This document shows positions 10,578 through 23,099 of a stretch of 64,000 nucleotides of DNA, piece after piece. The notes under the pieces were generated by a model that ran no database searches, was not told the DNA's origin, and saw only the letters and a program-made list of their open reading frames with translations. Location: the NCBI GenBank assembly GCA_030267565.1, contig BRXU01000020.1, forward strand, positions 1,179,001 to 1,243,000. Reading direction: 5' to 3'. Numbering within the stretch: the first letter of the stretch is position 1; each line of letters begins with the position of its first letter. The translations under genes were made by a program, and so were the position numbers. The stretch is from Pleodorina starrii. Its lineage: Eukaryota > Chlorophyta > Chlorophyceae > Chlamydomonadales > Volvocaceae.

Positions 10578-12779
10578 CTGGAGGGGGGAAAAAGAAGATG
10601 CCGCAGCGAAAGGACGGAGACGGCGTTAACGAGCGGACCCGGCACCCAGCAATACTTGAGGGGGATTTGAAGAGTTAATTTGCAAGAACGAAACAAAAAG
10701 CCCTGCGGACGTTGTAGTCTAAAGGTCGACTAGATCCCTGCCAAGCTTCCCGAAAACGAACTGCTTACGGCCTCCGATAATTACCAATTAGGTGCTTGTA
10801 GCTGACCAGTGGCTGCGCCGAACACCAAGCGTGACGGCGCCCCAAACGAACTCGTGTCGGAGTCGTTCATGTAAGGCAGCGTATCGGAGCTGTCACGCCG
10901 CCCACCGTATGAAACGTAGTAGGCTAATGCTATAGTATTGCAAACTATTGACGAAGAGGTAAACGTAGTTGGCTGATGGTAGTGAAGCGGAGAGCGAGAG
11001 CGGAGGGAATTGCTGTTGCTGGCATGCGCGTGCGTGAACCTAGTACCCCGCCCGAAAGCCCAAAAACGAGGCCTGACAGCGACATGTAAGCACGCAATCC
11101 ACACTCAGGACATGAGCGCTTACCTGAGATGACCGGCGTCGCGGCGGCAGCCCAGGCAAGTGGCGAGGGGAAGGGCATGGTGACAGCATGGTTAGGCACT
11201 GATGTACAGGCAAAGGCAGGCAAAGGCAGGAATGCGGTGCGATGTATGTTGCGCAGCTAAAGGGAATCAACCAAAAGCAGTGAGTGGAAAGCAGTAAGCG
11301 GGCCCGTGCTATTTATGCCTTGGCGAGCAAGCAGTCGTACGGTATGGCGTCAGTCCTACGGTATGACGCCATGTGTCACACGAAATCCGAAACACGCAAG
11401 AACTGAGGTGGCGGCTGGATACATGTTCATCGGTTGAGGATGAGTCGAATCTCCCCGTGGCGCCTCTCTCGCTCACCCATCACGGATGGACTGCATATCC
11501 TTCCGCGCGGTACGGGTCGTGATACCGGACCTTGCCTGTGAGCCGGCGATGCGGGAGAGCCCCAATTCGGGTCCGTGCCAGAATCTGGGGGCTTCCAGCG
11601 CCCAATCACTCGCGACTTATTCCAGCCCCGCGCGCGGGCACGTGTCAAACCCTCTTAACTGGGTTAACCCGCTGCCCACCCAGCGCAATATTACTGTGAA
11701 GTTAACCTTCCCTTCCCTTGCCACTCACCTATCACGACCTCCAGTCCGCGCCACATACACACGGCCTGAACATGGCGAGCAAGTACGGTGGAAGTTGCGG
11801 TCGGTTGAAGGAAGTCCGTTACAGTGGGTTCCGAACGCAAAACAACGTACCGTATGTTAATAGCGCACACAACGTGTAAGCGCCGCCATGTAAATGCCAG
11901 TGCCGGTAAAATGTCTTGTAGTATCGATGTGACCAACCCAACCGTGTGTGAGGTAGGGATGTACTGTGACGTACACAACCACCCGTGGGGTGATCCTGGA
12001 GTAATATCCAATACACACGTACCGGCTAGCCAGATGCTTTCTGATGGGGTTTACGCGCGCTCCACGCATCGCAATGGGTGCTCCCCGGGGGGGGGGGGCT
12101 TTGCTTTCTTGGCAGTTAACCGTGAGTTATTGCCCGCCGAAGGCCGTCCTGGCCCACGTAAGTCCTTCCTGGCCCGCCAAAGTCCTTTTGGGTTCGTAGA
12201 CTCCAGGGAAGGGCCCTTGCACTGCGCCGCCCCCCTGGCTTTTTGGCCGCTGCTAGCGCGCACCTCCCGCCAACCATTTTACTTTGCCTCCGCCCAGAAC
12301 GGCTCAGAAACTCCTCAACTGCGCCATGCCGTACCGTGCGTCATCCTGATCGGACTCGCAACTAAGGGCGCATGCAGGGGCCGTCCGCGGCAGACTCTCG
12401 AATGACTGGAGGGCTGGAGCAATGGCGCAATGGCGCCATGGCGACATGGCGCAATTGCGAAATAATATACCGGTAATCCAGCTCGCTCTTGGGGACACGT
12501 TACCGGATACGTACTTCAGTACCGCAGTGCGTACGGTATCTCACAGCACATCGGCCGGTCGCTCAAGCGTGTAGGACAATGCAACACACCGCCGCGCCAC
12601 AATCCCATCCCAATCCCAACTCCACCCCAATTCCATCCCAAATCCATCCCAATCCCAACTCAAATCCCAACTCCATCCATCCATCCATCCATCCATCCAG
12701 CCAGCCAGCCAGCCAGCCAGCCAGCCGCCGCCTTCTTGCTGTCTTGCTTTCTTGGGGCTCCAGCTCCAGCTACCGGTAT
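10578..12779. other. Region without a supported gene
   Basis: 10588-10637 is a copy of a short dispersed motif. 12600-12730 holds CCAATCC, ATCC and CAGC simple repeats. A possible minus-strand splice donor (TCTCAG then GTAAGC) occurs near 11127-11120 but no exon chain or domain was found. Confidence 0.45.
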
Positions 12780-15700
12780 CTACAGCTTGAGCGCGGTGAG
12801 GAAGACGTGGTGCAGCCCCGCCGCCCGGCACATCGCCCCCATCGCCGACATGCCGCCCTCCTCACTCAGCTCCAGGAAGGGCGCCGCACCACCACCACCA
12901 CCACCACCACCACCACCACCACCACCAGCAGCAGCAGGTGGTGGTGGTGGTGCTCCCGGACAGCTGCTGCTGGGGGGAGAAGCATAAGGGCGCAGCCGCC
13001 GCGCCGCCGCTACCAGCGCCGCCGTGTGTTGACTGCTGCTGCTGCTGATGCTGCCGTCAACCTTGCTGGCTGGTACACCAGCCCCAGCTGTCCCATGTCC
13101 TGTCGTCGCTGGTGGTGGCATCATCGTTGCTGGTAGCGGCTGCAGCGGCTGCGGCCGCGGCTGTGGCGGCAATGGCAGCAGGTCCTGCCCTCGCACCTGC
13201 ATGGCCTGCCAGGAGAGGGAACGCATGCGGGCCAGGAACTCGTGCACGTCGTCCGAGTGGCCCTCCACCACCACCACACCTGGGGGCGGGCCGGGGCGGG
13301 GCGGGGCGGGGCGGGGCGGGGCCGGGCGGGGCGGGCCGGGGGGGGGCGGGGGGGTGAGGGGCGGGGCGGGGGGGGGCGGGGCGGGGCGGGGCGGGGCGGG
13401 GCGGGGCGGGGCGGGGCGGGGCGGGGCGGGGCGGGGCGGGGCGGGGCGGGGCGGGGCGGGGCGGGGCGGGGCGGGGCGGGGCGGGGCGGGGCGGGGCGGG
13501 GCCTGATGACATACGGACTCTTCGAGACCAAGCGACGAAGCAACCCTTCATTCCCCGCCCAGAGACCCAGGAGCTTGCTTGACCCACCCAGCACACACAC
13601 ACACAGCCACCCAGCACACACAGCCACCCACACACCCACCCAGAGCGCGCGCACACACACCCAACACACGCAGCACGCTTAGGGCCCCCCACGGCCCCAC
13701 CCCAACCCACCTGGGAATCCCGGCTTGCATGCCCCCGCCAGCTGCAGCTCCCGCGCCCACTGCTGTATGAGCTTTCGCTTGGTGGTGGACTTGAGGTGGT
13801 GCAGCCACACCAGCACACACAACACACCCTTGGCCGCCGCCGCCTGCTGCTGTCCCTGCTGCTGTCCCTGCTGCTGTCCCTGCTGCCCCTGCTGCCACCC
13901 CTGCTGGTGCCGCCCCTGCTGCTGTCCCGGCTGCTGTTGTCCCTGCTGCTTATACCCCTGCTGCTCGCTACCGCCGGCTGCAGACGACCCTGCTGCCGCC
14001 GTCCCCGCCGGCGGACCCTGCTGCTGCTGCTGCTGCTCGTAATCGGAGCGCTCCGGAACCACAGCCGCCGGTTGATGCTGCTGCTGGGCCACCAACAGCT
14101 CATTCAAGGCGTCCTGCAGGCAGTCAAGGTACCGGTAAGCATTAGGTAATGTCACACTGCAATAATAAATATCCGCTTACTTGGTTTGGCCTGACTTGTC
14201 CTGGTTTGGCCTGGCCTGACCCGGACTACTGGCAACATAATGTCGCATACATCCACCCTACACGCACACGCTACAAAATGTTCAGCCTCCACTCCCTCCC
14301 CCGCCCCCGCCCTCACCCTCACCCACAGCCCTCCCTCCGTCCGGCCTACGCACCGTCAGTGCCCCCACCGCCAGCAGCAGGCACTCGCAGCCCGCCTCCG
14401 CCTCCGTCTCCGCCACCCGCCCCACCACACCACTCAGCCGCTCGTGGACCAGCCTGGATTGGAAAGTGGAGTGGAGTGGATTGGAAAGTGGAGTGGAGTG
14501 GAGTGGAGTGGAGTGGAGTGGAGTGGAGTGGAGTGGAGTGGAGTGGAGTGGAGTGGAGTGGAGTGGAGTGGAGTGGAGTGGAGTGGAGTGGAGTGGAGTG
14601 GAGTGGAGTGGAGTGGAGTGGAGTGGAGTGGAGTGGAGTGGAGTGGAGTGGAGTGGAGTGGAGTGGAGTGGAGTGGAGTGGAGCGAATTGGATTAGATTG
14701 GATGAGAGTGGAGTGGACTGGATTGGATTAGATAAGGGGCATATCATGGGGAAGGAAGCAAGGGGGCCCAAGGGGGCGGCCCAAGGGGAGGGCCCTAGGG
14801 GGCCCCCCGGGTAATAAGGAATGAATGAAGGTACCTCTTGACGCCGTGCTCCAAAATGCCACACCTCCTATGTCCCTATCCCACCACCGTTCTGTTCGCC
14901 CTCTCCTGCCCAACGAGACGAGGCCCACCCAACACGCAAGCGCCGACCCGAGCCGCTCAACCAACCCCGCGTGGACGAGCCGTCTCAGCAACGAACGAAC
15001 GAACGAACGAACGACCTCAACGGTACAAACGAAATCACCTCCCCTCCCCTCCCCTCCCCTCCCCTCACCTCACCTCGGGGCACTGCACTCCACTGCCAGG
15101 GATGCCCGCCGGTGCGAGTGGCCTCGTAACAGTGAAAATTGAGATTGGGGTTGGGGCTGAAGGGTTTGTGTTGTGGGCTGGTTCTCTAACAGGCTGGGAC
15201 ATCCCGCAGACTCGCCGCCGCCGCCGCCAGCAGTCTCGCCACTCCCCAGGGCGGTGCTGCACCCGCCGCCGCCAGCTCCGCCGCCGCCGCCAGCTCCACT
15301 GCCGCCGGCTCCGCTGCTGCCGCTGCACGGCGGCGCCGCTGGCTCCCTCCCGGCGGGATAGCTCCGAGGCAGCGTGAAGCGCAGAGCGACCGGCTGTCCG
15401 CCGTACTGCACATTCGGGAGCCTGCATCAGGATATATGGGTGTGTGTGTATGGGTGTGTGTGTACGGGTGTGGGTGTGGGTGTGTGTTTGGGTGTGTGTA
15501 TGGGTGTTGGGGGGAGGGGTGCTCATTGAGCAGCCCTCACCTACACACATACACACACCCTCTCCCCGGCCAGCCCACGGCCTGCCCCGGCACCCTGTCG
15601 AACCCCCCTACATTCGAACATTCCCCTCCCTCCATCACCCCCACCACCCCAACCACCACTCCCGACCGTATAGTGCCCCTCCACCACCACCGACCGGATA

Positions 15701-16520
15701 GTTCCCGACAGCAGCGGCAACGCCTGCAGCAGCTCCTCCTCTCCCTCTTCCCCGTCATCGCCACCGCCACCGCCGCCGCCGGCGCGACCGCCGCCACTGC
15801 CGCTGCCCTTCCCCAAGGGTGCAGGCGCCGCCGCCGCCGCCGCCGCCTCGCACAGCTGCCGCGCCACCTCCAGAGTCTGCCGCTCTGAAGGGGTCAGCAG
15901 CAGCCCGTCGGAGGCGGAGGCGGTGGCGGTGGCGGTGTGGGAGGAGGAGGAGCCGCCGGCGTGCCCGCCGCCGCCGCCGCCTGCTGCTCGTCCAGGTCCT
16001 CCAAACGCCAGATCCGAGTCAGCGTCGGGGAACACTGCCTGCAGCGCCTTTGGGGCGGGGTGTGTGGGGGGGTGGGGAGAGGACGGAGGGAGGCGGGAGG
16101 GAGTGGACGGGCCGGAGCTGCGTTTATGAATTGGACCGGATAGCTAACCGGGGGAGCCCCGCCGCAAATAAAGCACAACTGCGGACCGCCCTCGCGCACC
16201 ATCCAACATCTGACAACCTGGGACACTTCGCGGGCCGTGCAAAAAAAATTCGCAGTTGCAATTATGTGGAGAGCAATGAGAGCGGACAAAGCAAGGGAGA
16301 GCCAGAGCCCGGGGTCAGAACACGTTCCCAGCGCCACCAACCTGCTGGCCAAATTGCAACCGACAACCGTACAACCCTGACTTGTTGCAATTCGCTCGTA
16401 TGGGCGGTAACTGGCGCGAATATTAACTGTAACTGTGAGACTATCCATGCGGTTTCTTACCTCGATTTCATCAAGTTGCCGCTGCAGCTGCTCCAGCGTG
16501 TCAGCGAAATGGGTCGCCAT
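12780..16520 (-). CDS. RWD domain protein with C-terminal DUF1115 (RWDD2-like)
   Basis: Six exons on the minus strand: 16520-16461, 16047-15695, 15421-15074, 14453-14354, 14113-13711 and 13279-12780, joined in frame to 587 residues. The first exon (MATHFADTLEQLQRQLDEIE) runs into ALQAVFPDAD, the usual start of an RWD domain. The strand LPNVQYGGQPVALRFTLP and the SYP turn follow. The DUF1115 part shows WLHHLKSTTKRKLIQQWA, the conserved KPGFPG and VVVVEGHSDDVHEFLARM, and ends GLHHVFLTALKL. Low-complexity Gly/Ala and Gln inserts lengthen the protein to about twice the animal homologues (roughly 290 residues). RWDD2 proteins have no established biochemical role; RWD folds generally mediate protein-protein contacts. 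The join at 15695 (donor GTCGGT) is the least certain. The poly-Gly run in the last exon is encoded by the ACC repeat at 12890-12925. Confidence 0.85.
13289..13501 (+). repeat. GGGGC pentanucleotide array in intron
   Basis: About forty GGGGC units, the left third imperfect, fill half of the RWDD2-like intron 13280-13710. The strand with G runs is the non-transcribed one, since the gene is on the minus strand. It is a strong candidate for G-quadruplex formation. Confidence 0.95.
14467..14684 (+). repeat. GGAGT pentanucleotide array in intron
   Basis: About 40 units of GGAGT lie directly upstream (in gene sense) of the acceptor of exon 4 of the RWDD2-like gene. Read on the gene strand the array is CTCCA, so it doubles as the pyrimidine-rich tract. 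Confidence 0.95.
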
Positions 16521-17650
16521 TCACAGGCTGCAAATAGAGGCGACAGGCCCTGTCCAGCCAAGTCAAATATTACGCGGAACAAAATTTGCTGTACCTAAAG
16601 CTGTGCACCCCAGCCGCTTGAGAAGAAACAAAGCTGCCAACCGCCCTTTTAATTCCTAGAAGTAGGGATACCACAGAATTCAAGGGCCTAATGAGCACGT
16701 TATTTTGTACTATTCATATTAACTGAATCTGTTGGCCAAATGCCTTGCGCACAGCCTGGTACGGAGGCGGATGGTACGGCGACGTAGCCCGTCTGGTAGC
16801 AATCACGCCTGCTTACCCGCATCGGCCTCAGCACAGTTTCTTGCGGCCTGCGTCTTCGGGATGCTACACAAGCTCGACGGCACGACGGTTGGAAACTGGG
16901 GCACGTGCTCGTAGAGTCTGGCCTGGTCCGCATGGTTGGGCCCTGTTGGGCAGGTCGGGTACCTCTCTGCCCTGGTCGTTTCCGCTGCAGTGCACGACTA
17001 GGCGGCCCGCTGCCTCTATCCCTCGAACGAGGGGGTGGATCCCACCACCGACAAATAGCAACAACTTGGGCACGCGCATGTTCACGGGATTTGGTGTTTC
17101 ATCCCCCCTGTAACGAACCATACATGTGCGCCAGCAGGCTTGCACATTACGCCCGCATATTCGCTCGTCCGCTTCTGGCCAGGCGGGCCGTAAGCCCGTG
17201 CTTGCTTGCATAGCTGTGCTGTCTTCCTTTTGTTGCTTCCGACGCCAAGCCCCAGCCGTACTGACTCGACGCCATTACGATTACGCCGCCATTACGACGA
17301 CAGCCATCGTGGACTTTTGTATTCAAATAATGACGTCTTATATATTTAACAATAACCTTGCTGCAGTAATGCATCAAGTTCGATACCTGCTTTAGGTCAT
17401 TCGGACTACGGGGGCTAGGGTTGTTCACCACCGTTTCACAATTGCGGGTGTTTATCACCGTTTCACACTTTACGTAGACATATATATACCTGATGCAAAA
17501 CAAATGATGCGGAACTCACGCAGCGCATAGCAGACGTTGGCAAACCGTTGGCACGTCATTGCAGCAAGGTCACAGCGGCCCCTGTTCAATTCAAAGCCAC
17601 ACTCAAGCCTTTCTAGCCCTTGTAAAAAAATCTTCTCGCCCTAAGAAAAA
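16521..17650. other. Shared 5' region of two divergent genes
   Basis: 1.1 kb separates the ATG of the RWDD2-like gene (-) from the proposed ATG of the SirB1-like gene (+). No gene is supported inside it. It is more AT-rich than the flanking exons. A near-duplicate ATCACCGTTTCACA/CACCACCGTTTCACA pair occurs at 17430-17470. Confidence 0.5.
17479..17488 (+). promoter_or_regulatory. Candidate TATA box of the SirB1-like gene
   Basis: CATATATATA lies about 165 bases before the proposed ATG at 17651, in the AT-rich divergent region. Confidence 0.35.
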
Positions 17651-18376
17651 ATGCAGTTGCAGTCTCACCAAGCGCCATGCCGGAACCGACCCCGGAGCTC
17701 ATGGGCGGCGGATGGCGTCAAATCTGCGCGCTCACTTCCAGGTCCTGTGCTGCTGCAGCGGCATCGACGGCCAGCGAACGGCAGCCTCTGGCCGCCCTGC
17801 TCCCCGACCTGGGTCCTTGACCCGCGGTCGTCGCCAGGGCACCGCCGCCTAGCTTGCTGCCCTGCGAGCGGCAGCGGCCCTGTTGAAGATCCGCTCGCCG
17901 ACGCTGACAACGCTGACGACGATGACCACCAGGATCTCCATGACGAGGAGGGGCCTTATGCCAGCGCAACAGCCGGCCAGCAGAAGCGCAGGTAAAGACA
18001 GAGGATGCGTGTTTAATTTTTACTACGGTACTAGAGGGGGGGGGCCCTACGGGGTCTTACGACCCCGCCGCCATCAAGCAGTCCCGCCGTCCCGTCCGGC
18101 CTCCCTCCCCTCCCCTCCCTCCCCTCCCCTCCCCCTGCCTCTCTCCGGCTCCCCTGCTCTGCGCTGCGACTCACTTGCATGCACCCCGCCCCCCTCCTAA
18201 CTTGCATGCATCCCCCCGCCTCACTTGCATGCCCCTTCATCCTCCTCCCTCCTCGCGGCCTCCCCATTACCTCCATTATGCAGCCATTCTCCGGCCAGCA
18301 GCAGCGGCGAAGCGACACCGCCTCCTGCCGCCGCTGCCGCCGCCGCCGCCACACCGGGCGACACGGCCGCCGCCGC

Positions 18377-18407
<31 letters not shown>

Positions 18408-21400
18408 AGCAGTACGGAGGATTCCCCTGCTGCCTCCCTGGATCCGCCACTGACCCTTGGGTCGGTCTTACTGGATCGAATGGCCAAGCTGCGCATCCTG
18501 GACCAGTACCGAGATCTCATGGAGGAGATCGCCGCCAAGACGGCGGCGGCGGCGGCGACGGCGAAGACGACGACGACGAAGCGCGGTGGCGGCGGCGCCG
18601 CCGCCGCTGCCGCCGCTGCCGCGGCGGCGGCGGCGGATGACAGTTCCCTGCTGCTCCGCGGCGCGCTACTTATCGCGCGGCACCGGTATCCCTCCCTGGA
18701 CGAGGGAAAGGTGTACGACATGTTGGACGAGATGGCTCGGCGGGTGGCGGCGCTGCTGCCGGCGGAGGCGGAGGAGCGCTACCCGCTGAGGGTGGTGGCG
18801 GCGATTAACCGGGTGGGTAGTTGGGTGGTTGAGTGGGTTGGTTGGTGGGGTGGTTGGTTATTTGGGTGGGTGGGTGGTTGGTTAGTTGGGTGGGTGGGTG
18901 GGTGGGTCTTTGGGTAGCCTATAGCCTATATAGCCTGTCGCCTTTTTAGCCTATTTAGTCTATAGCCTTTAGCCTGTAGCCTGTTTAGCCTGTTTAGCCT
19001 ATAGCCTATTTAGCCTAAAGCCTACATGTAGTTCCTCGTCCCGCCATAGGCGCTTTCGTAGGTGTTCATCCCGCCAATGTCGTACCATCCGCCGTACTTG
19101 CCGTACTCTCTTCAGGTCATGTATACCGACTACGGCTTCCGTGGAAATGAGGAGGTGCGAGTCGGGCAAGAGAAGGGAGGGGGAGGGAGCGGGGATTACT
19201 GGAATGGGGGGAAAGGGGAAAGGGGGGGAGGGGGGGAAGGGGGGGAGGGGAGGGGTACGGCAGCCCATTGGGTTCTCGATTACTCGCATTGGAGGCAATC
19301 TCCGGGAGCGGATAGCGACGGGCGGGCGGGGCGGGGGTGTGGTGGGCTGGGACGTGGGACAAAACACCCTGGCCTGCCACCGTTGTTACGGTTGTTTTGG
19401 TTGGTTTCTGATACCCTCGTTAGGGGGGTACGGTAGAGCCTGTGGTCGGGCCAACTGGCATTCCGATCGATCACTTTAGCGGAGACGACTGGTTCCCCCC
19501 AAAAAACATCTCCTCGCCTCCGCTCAGGACCCTCAACCAAACCCCAAATCGTCATCATCTTCAGTCATCTTTATCCTTTTTAAACTTGTTGAACCCCCCA
19601 AACCTCTTAATTGCCCCCTACTACGGTTAAAAACCACCAGGACTACTACAACGCTGACAACAGCTGCATCAATCGGGTCATGGAGCGACGAGTGGGTGGG
19701 TTGGTGGGTTGGTTGGTGGACGGGCGGGTTGCAACGGTTTCGGTTGGATTCGTTGTTTCAGTTGCGTTCCGCGAGCCTTCCGGCGAGGCCCGAGGGGGCG
19801 GGGGCGGCGGTCTTTGGACAGGAGAGGGAGGGGAAGAGAAGACAACCCGCCGTGTTTAGGCCCCCCCGCCCTGCCCCCGCGTCCCGCCCGCTTTCACTTC
19901 CTTATCACCCGCCTCCGCCCCGCCCTTCCCGGCCTCCTCCCGCCCCCCGCCCCCTCCCCCCGCCAGGCATCCCCATCACCCTGAGCCTGGTGTACGCCGA
20001 GGTGGGCCGCCGCTGCGGCCTCACCCTCCGCGGCCTCAACCTGCCAGGACACTTCATGTTGCAGCCGCTCCGAAACCGCAGCAGCAGCAGCGCCAGCAGC
20101 AGTGGAGGAGGAAGCAGCAGCGCCAGCAGCAGTGGAGGAGGAAGCAGCAGCGCCAGCAGCAGTGGAGGAGGAAGCAGCAGCGCCAGCAGCAGCAGCGGAG
20201 GAGGAAGCAGCAGCGGCAGCAGCAGCAGCAGCAGCAGCGGAGGAGGAGGAAGTAGCCACGAGGGGACACGAGAAGAACCTCTGCAAGGCTCACAGCTTCA
20301 GCCGCAGTCGCAGCCGCAACAACCGCAGCTGCAAGGGTCCCAGCAGCGGCGAGAGGCGGCGGCAGCGGCAGCGGACGGCGGCAACGAGCCCGCCGGCGCC
20401 AGCGGCGGTAGCGGCGGCAGTAGCGACTCGGGGGGGAATGTCAGAGGGGTTTCGGAGCGGGGGGCCGCAGATTCGGGTCCAGCGGCTCCTGGCGCCTCTG
20501 CAGAGGAGGCCGGGAAGGGGCGGCGGGAGGTGGTGGGGGAGGGAGCGGCGGCGGCGGCGGCGGCGGCGGTGGGGCCAGGAGGTCGGGAAAAGGTGGAGGA
20601 GGAGGAGGAGGAGGAGGAATGGGGGCCTCTGGAGGTCTTGGTGGACGCATTCAGGTGAAATGGGAGACGGACGGGGTGGGGTGGGGCGGGGGGCATGGAG
20701 AGATGGGGGTGGAAAGGGATTGGGGGGTGGGTTTGGGGGACATGGAGGGACTGGGTTTGGGTGGCTTGGGGGATGTACGGTAGTCGAATGGTTCGCAGGC
20801 AGGCGCAACAACCTTAAATATCCCCTTCCGTGCCACATCCCCGGCCCACTGCTCCGAAACCCCCAAAACACGCACACACGCACACACGCACACACGCACA
20901 CAGGTCGGGCGAGGTGTGCTACCCGGCTGAGGCGGAGGAGCGCATCTCCAGTGTGCTGGGCTCGCCCGTCAGGATCGACCCACGGGTCTTACAGGTGGGG
21001 TGGGCTGGGGGTGAGTGGGGGTGGTTGGAGCGATTGAGTGGGCCGGCGGACGGGCGAGCAGACGGGCAGCGACCCACGGGTCTTTCAGGTGGGCTGGGGT
21101 TGGATGCTGGCGGCTGGGTGGGTGGGCGGGTGCATATGGGTTGCCTCCGTCCCTCCGCTGCTCCGTTTCTGCCATATTACTGTAGTCGTTACCTTTCCCG
21201 ACCCCGGGCCCTGGCCTAGCTATCCGTGACCTCACCAGTTCCCCCCCCACCCGCACACACACACACTCATCCCCCTCTCCCCATGTCCCCTCCTCCACAC
21301 CCCCACCCTACCGGGGGACCGGTTACGTTACCGTTCACGGGCTCCGGCCTATACGTGGATAACCCCCCCACCCCCACCCTACCGGTGTACCGGCAGGAGT

Positions 21401-23099
21401 CCCAGCCGCTCCCCCCCCGCCTCTTCCTGCTGCGCATGCTGGGCAACCTCAGGTCAATTTACCTGTCCACACAACAGGTATATATATGCCGTACTGCCTT
21501 ACGGCACCGTACTGTCGTACTGCTGTACCGTCGCTCGTGCTGCAAAGGCTTTGGTAGCCGCCATATTTAAACCTTTGCCCAATCCTGCTCACCCACAGCC
21601 ACGGCCACGGCCACGGCCAAGCGCGCGTCACTGGAGAATCGATATAGAGACATTCGAGAGGATCGATTGGTGACATTGAACTCCCGGCCGCGGCCTCCTC
21701 CCCACCCCCTTACCACCCCCTTACCAAACGCAACAGGCCTTCCCAACCACCCTCCGCCTGTTCCTCCCCCAACCCCACACCCCTCCCTCCCCCGCCGTTC
21801 TTATTACCTCTCCCTCCCCTCCCCTCCCCTCCCCTCCCCTCCCCTCCCCTCCCCTCCCCTCCCCTCCCCTCCCCTCCCCTCCCCTCCCCTCCCCTCCCCT
21901 CCCCTCCCCTCCCCTCCCCTCCCCTCCCCTCCCCTCCCCTCCCCTCCCCTCCCCTCCCCTCCCCTCCCCTCCCCTCCCCTCCCCTCCCCTCCCCTCCCCT
22001 CCCCTCCCCTCCCCTCCCCTCCCCTCCCCTCCCCTCCCCTCCCCTCCCCTCCCCTCCCCTCCCCTCCCCTCCCCTCCCCTCCCCTCCCCTCCCCTCCCCT
22101 CCCCTCCCCTCCCCTCCCCTCCCCTCCCCTCCCCTCCCCTCCCACTCCCCCTCCCTCGCCCCCCTCCCCCCTCCCCTCCCCTCCTCTCAGGTGGATCTTC
22201 TCCTGGACGTCCTCAAATTCATGCGGGCTACGCTGATGACCGAGGGCCAGGAAGGACAGGAGGAGGGGGGAGACCAAGACCGCCCCACCGCCTCCGCCTC
22301 CGCCTCCGCCTCCCCCTCCTCCGCCTCCCCCTCCGCCTCCTCCCCCGGTGACCTGGACCCCGCCTCCTCCGCTTCCATGTCCGCTTCCCTGGCCCGAGAT
22401 GAGGGGCTGTGCTACTTCGCCCTGAGGCGCTACCCGGAGTGTGTGGAGACGCTGCGAGAGTACGTGCGGCTGGCGGAACAGGTGAGGAGTGTTTGGGAAG
22501 GGGTTTGTGGGGGGGGAAGCGGGGGTAGAGTACGGCAGTCCAAAGCGATGTGCACGCGGAGCGGGTGAGCAGGGGGGGAAGGGGGTGGAGTGGGGTGGGG
22601 GAAGCGGGGGTAAGAAAGAAGATACCGCAGCGGAGGGACGGAGACGGCGTTAGCGAGCGGGGGTAGAGTACGGCAGTCCAAAGCAGATGTGTTCGTGTCC
22701 TGCAAGTCGGTCAACGGAGGCAGAGAGGAGTGTCCGTGGGAATAGCAGACGGGGTGGGTGAGTGAGGGTAATGACTAAGTAGTAGGGGTAGGAGGGGTAC
22801 GGAGTACGACAGTCTTGAGGTGGCAGGAGCTGACAATGCTGACGAGGGTTCCCTCCCCTTTTTCCTCCCTCCCCCTGTCCTCCCTCCCTCCCTCCCCTTT
22901 TCCTCCCTTCCCTCCCTCCCTCCCTCCCTCCCTTCCCCTATCCTCTGTCCCCCCTCGGGGCGGGGCCTGGGCACATCCCCCCCAACACATTTCCCGTCAT
23001 CAGTCGAACTCTGCCCCCCTCCCGGCCGAGGAAGCCAGGACGGTATCGGCGGTGATGGAGGAGGCGAGGAGGCGGATGACGCAGACGCCGCGGCAGTGA
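17651..23099 (+). CDS. SirB1/transglutaminase-like superfamily protein with TPR-like C-terminus
   Basis: Nine exons: 17651-17991, 18284-18812, 19116-19154, 19641-19695, 19967-20654, 20904-20994, 21397-21477, 22191-22481 and 23004-23099; all phases match, giving about 736 residues. The SirB1 (Transglut_core2) core is clear: VMYTDYGFRGNEE, DYYNADNSCINRVMERR, GIPITLSLVYAEVGRRCG, LRGLNLPGHFML, then VLVDAFRSG. The C-terminal helical part has LFLLRMLGNLRSIYLS and ARDEGLCYFALRRYPECVETLREYV, the TPR-like end of this family. Bacterial relatives were named after SirB1 of Salmonella; the biochemical activity is not settled. The first exon is basic and nearly free of acidic residues until about codon 80, which would suit a plastid transit peptide, but the start is uncertain. 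An insertion of nearly 200 Ser/Gly/Gln-rich residues splits the core between the His (NLPGH) and the Asp (VDAF). Confidence 0.87.
18905..19025 (+). repeat. TAGCCT-based repeat in intron
   Basis: About fifteen variants of TTTAGCCTATAGCC follow a GGGT-rich run inside the intron 18813-19115 of the SirB1-like gene. Confidence 0.85.
20092..20190 (+). repeat. 30-bp coding repeat, three copies, in the SirB1-like gene
   Basis: The unit starting GCCAGCAGCAGTGGAGGAGG repeats exactly every 30 bases (20101, 20131, 20161) and encodes a 10-residue Ser/Ala/Gly module within the inserted disordered segment. A fourth copy is partly altered. Confidence 0.95.
21815..22143 (+). repeat. CCCCT pentanucleotide array in intron
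   Basis: About 65 uninterrupted units of CCCCT sit just before the acceptor at 22189-22190 of the SirB1-like gene, forming a very long polypyrimidine tract. Confidence 0.97.
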
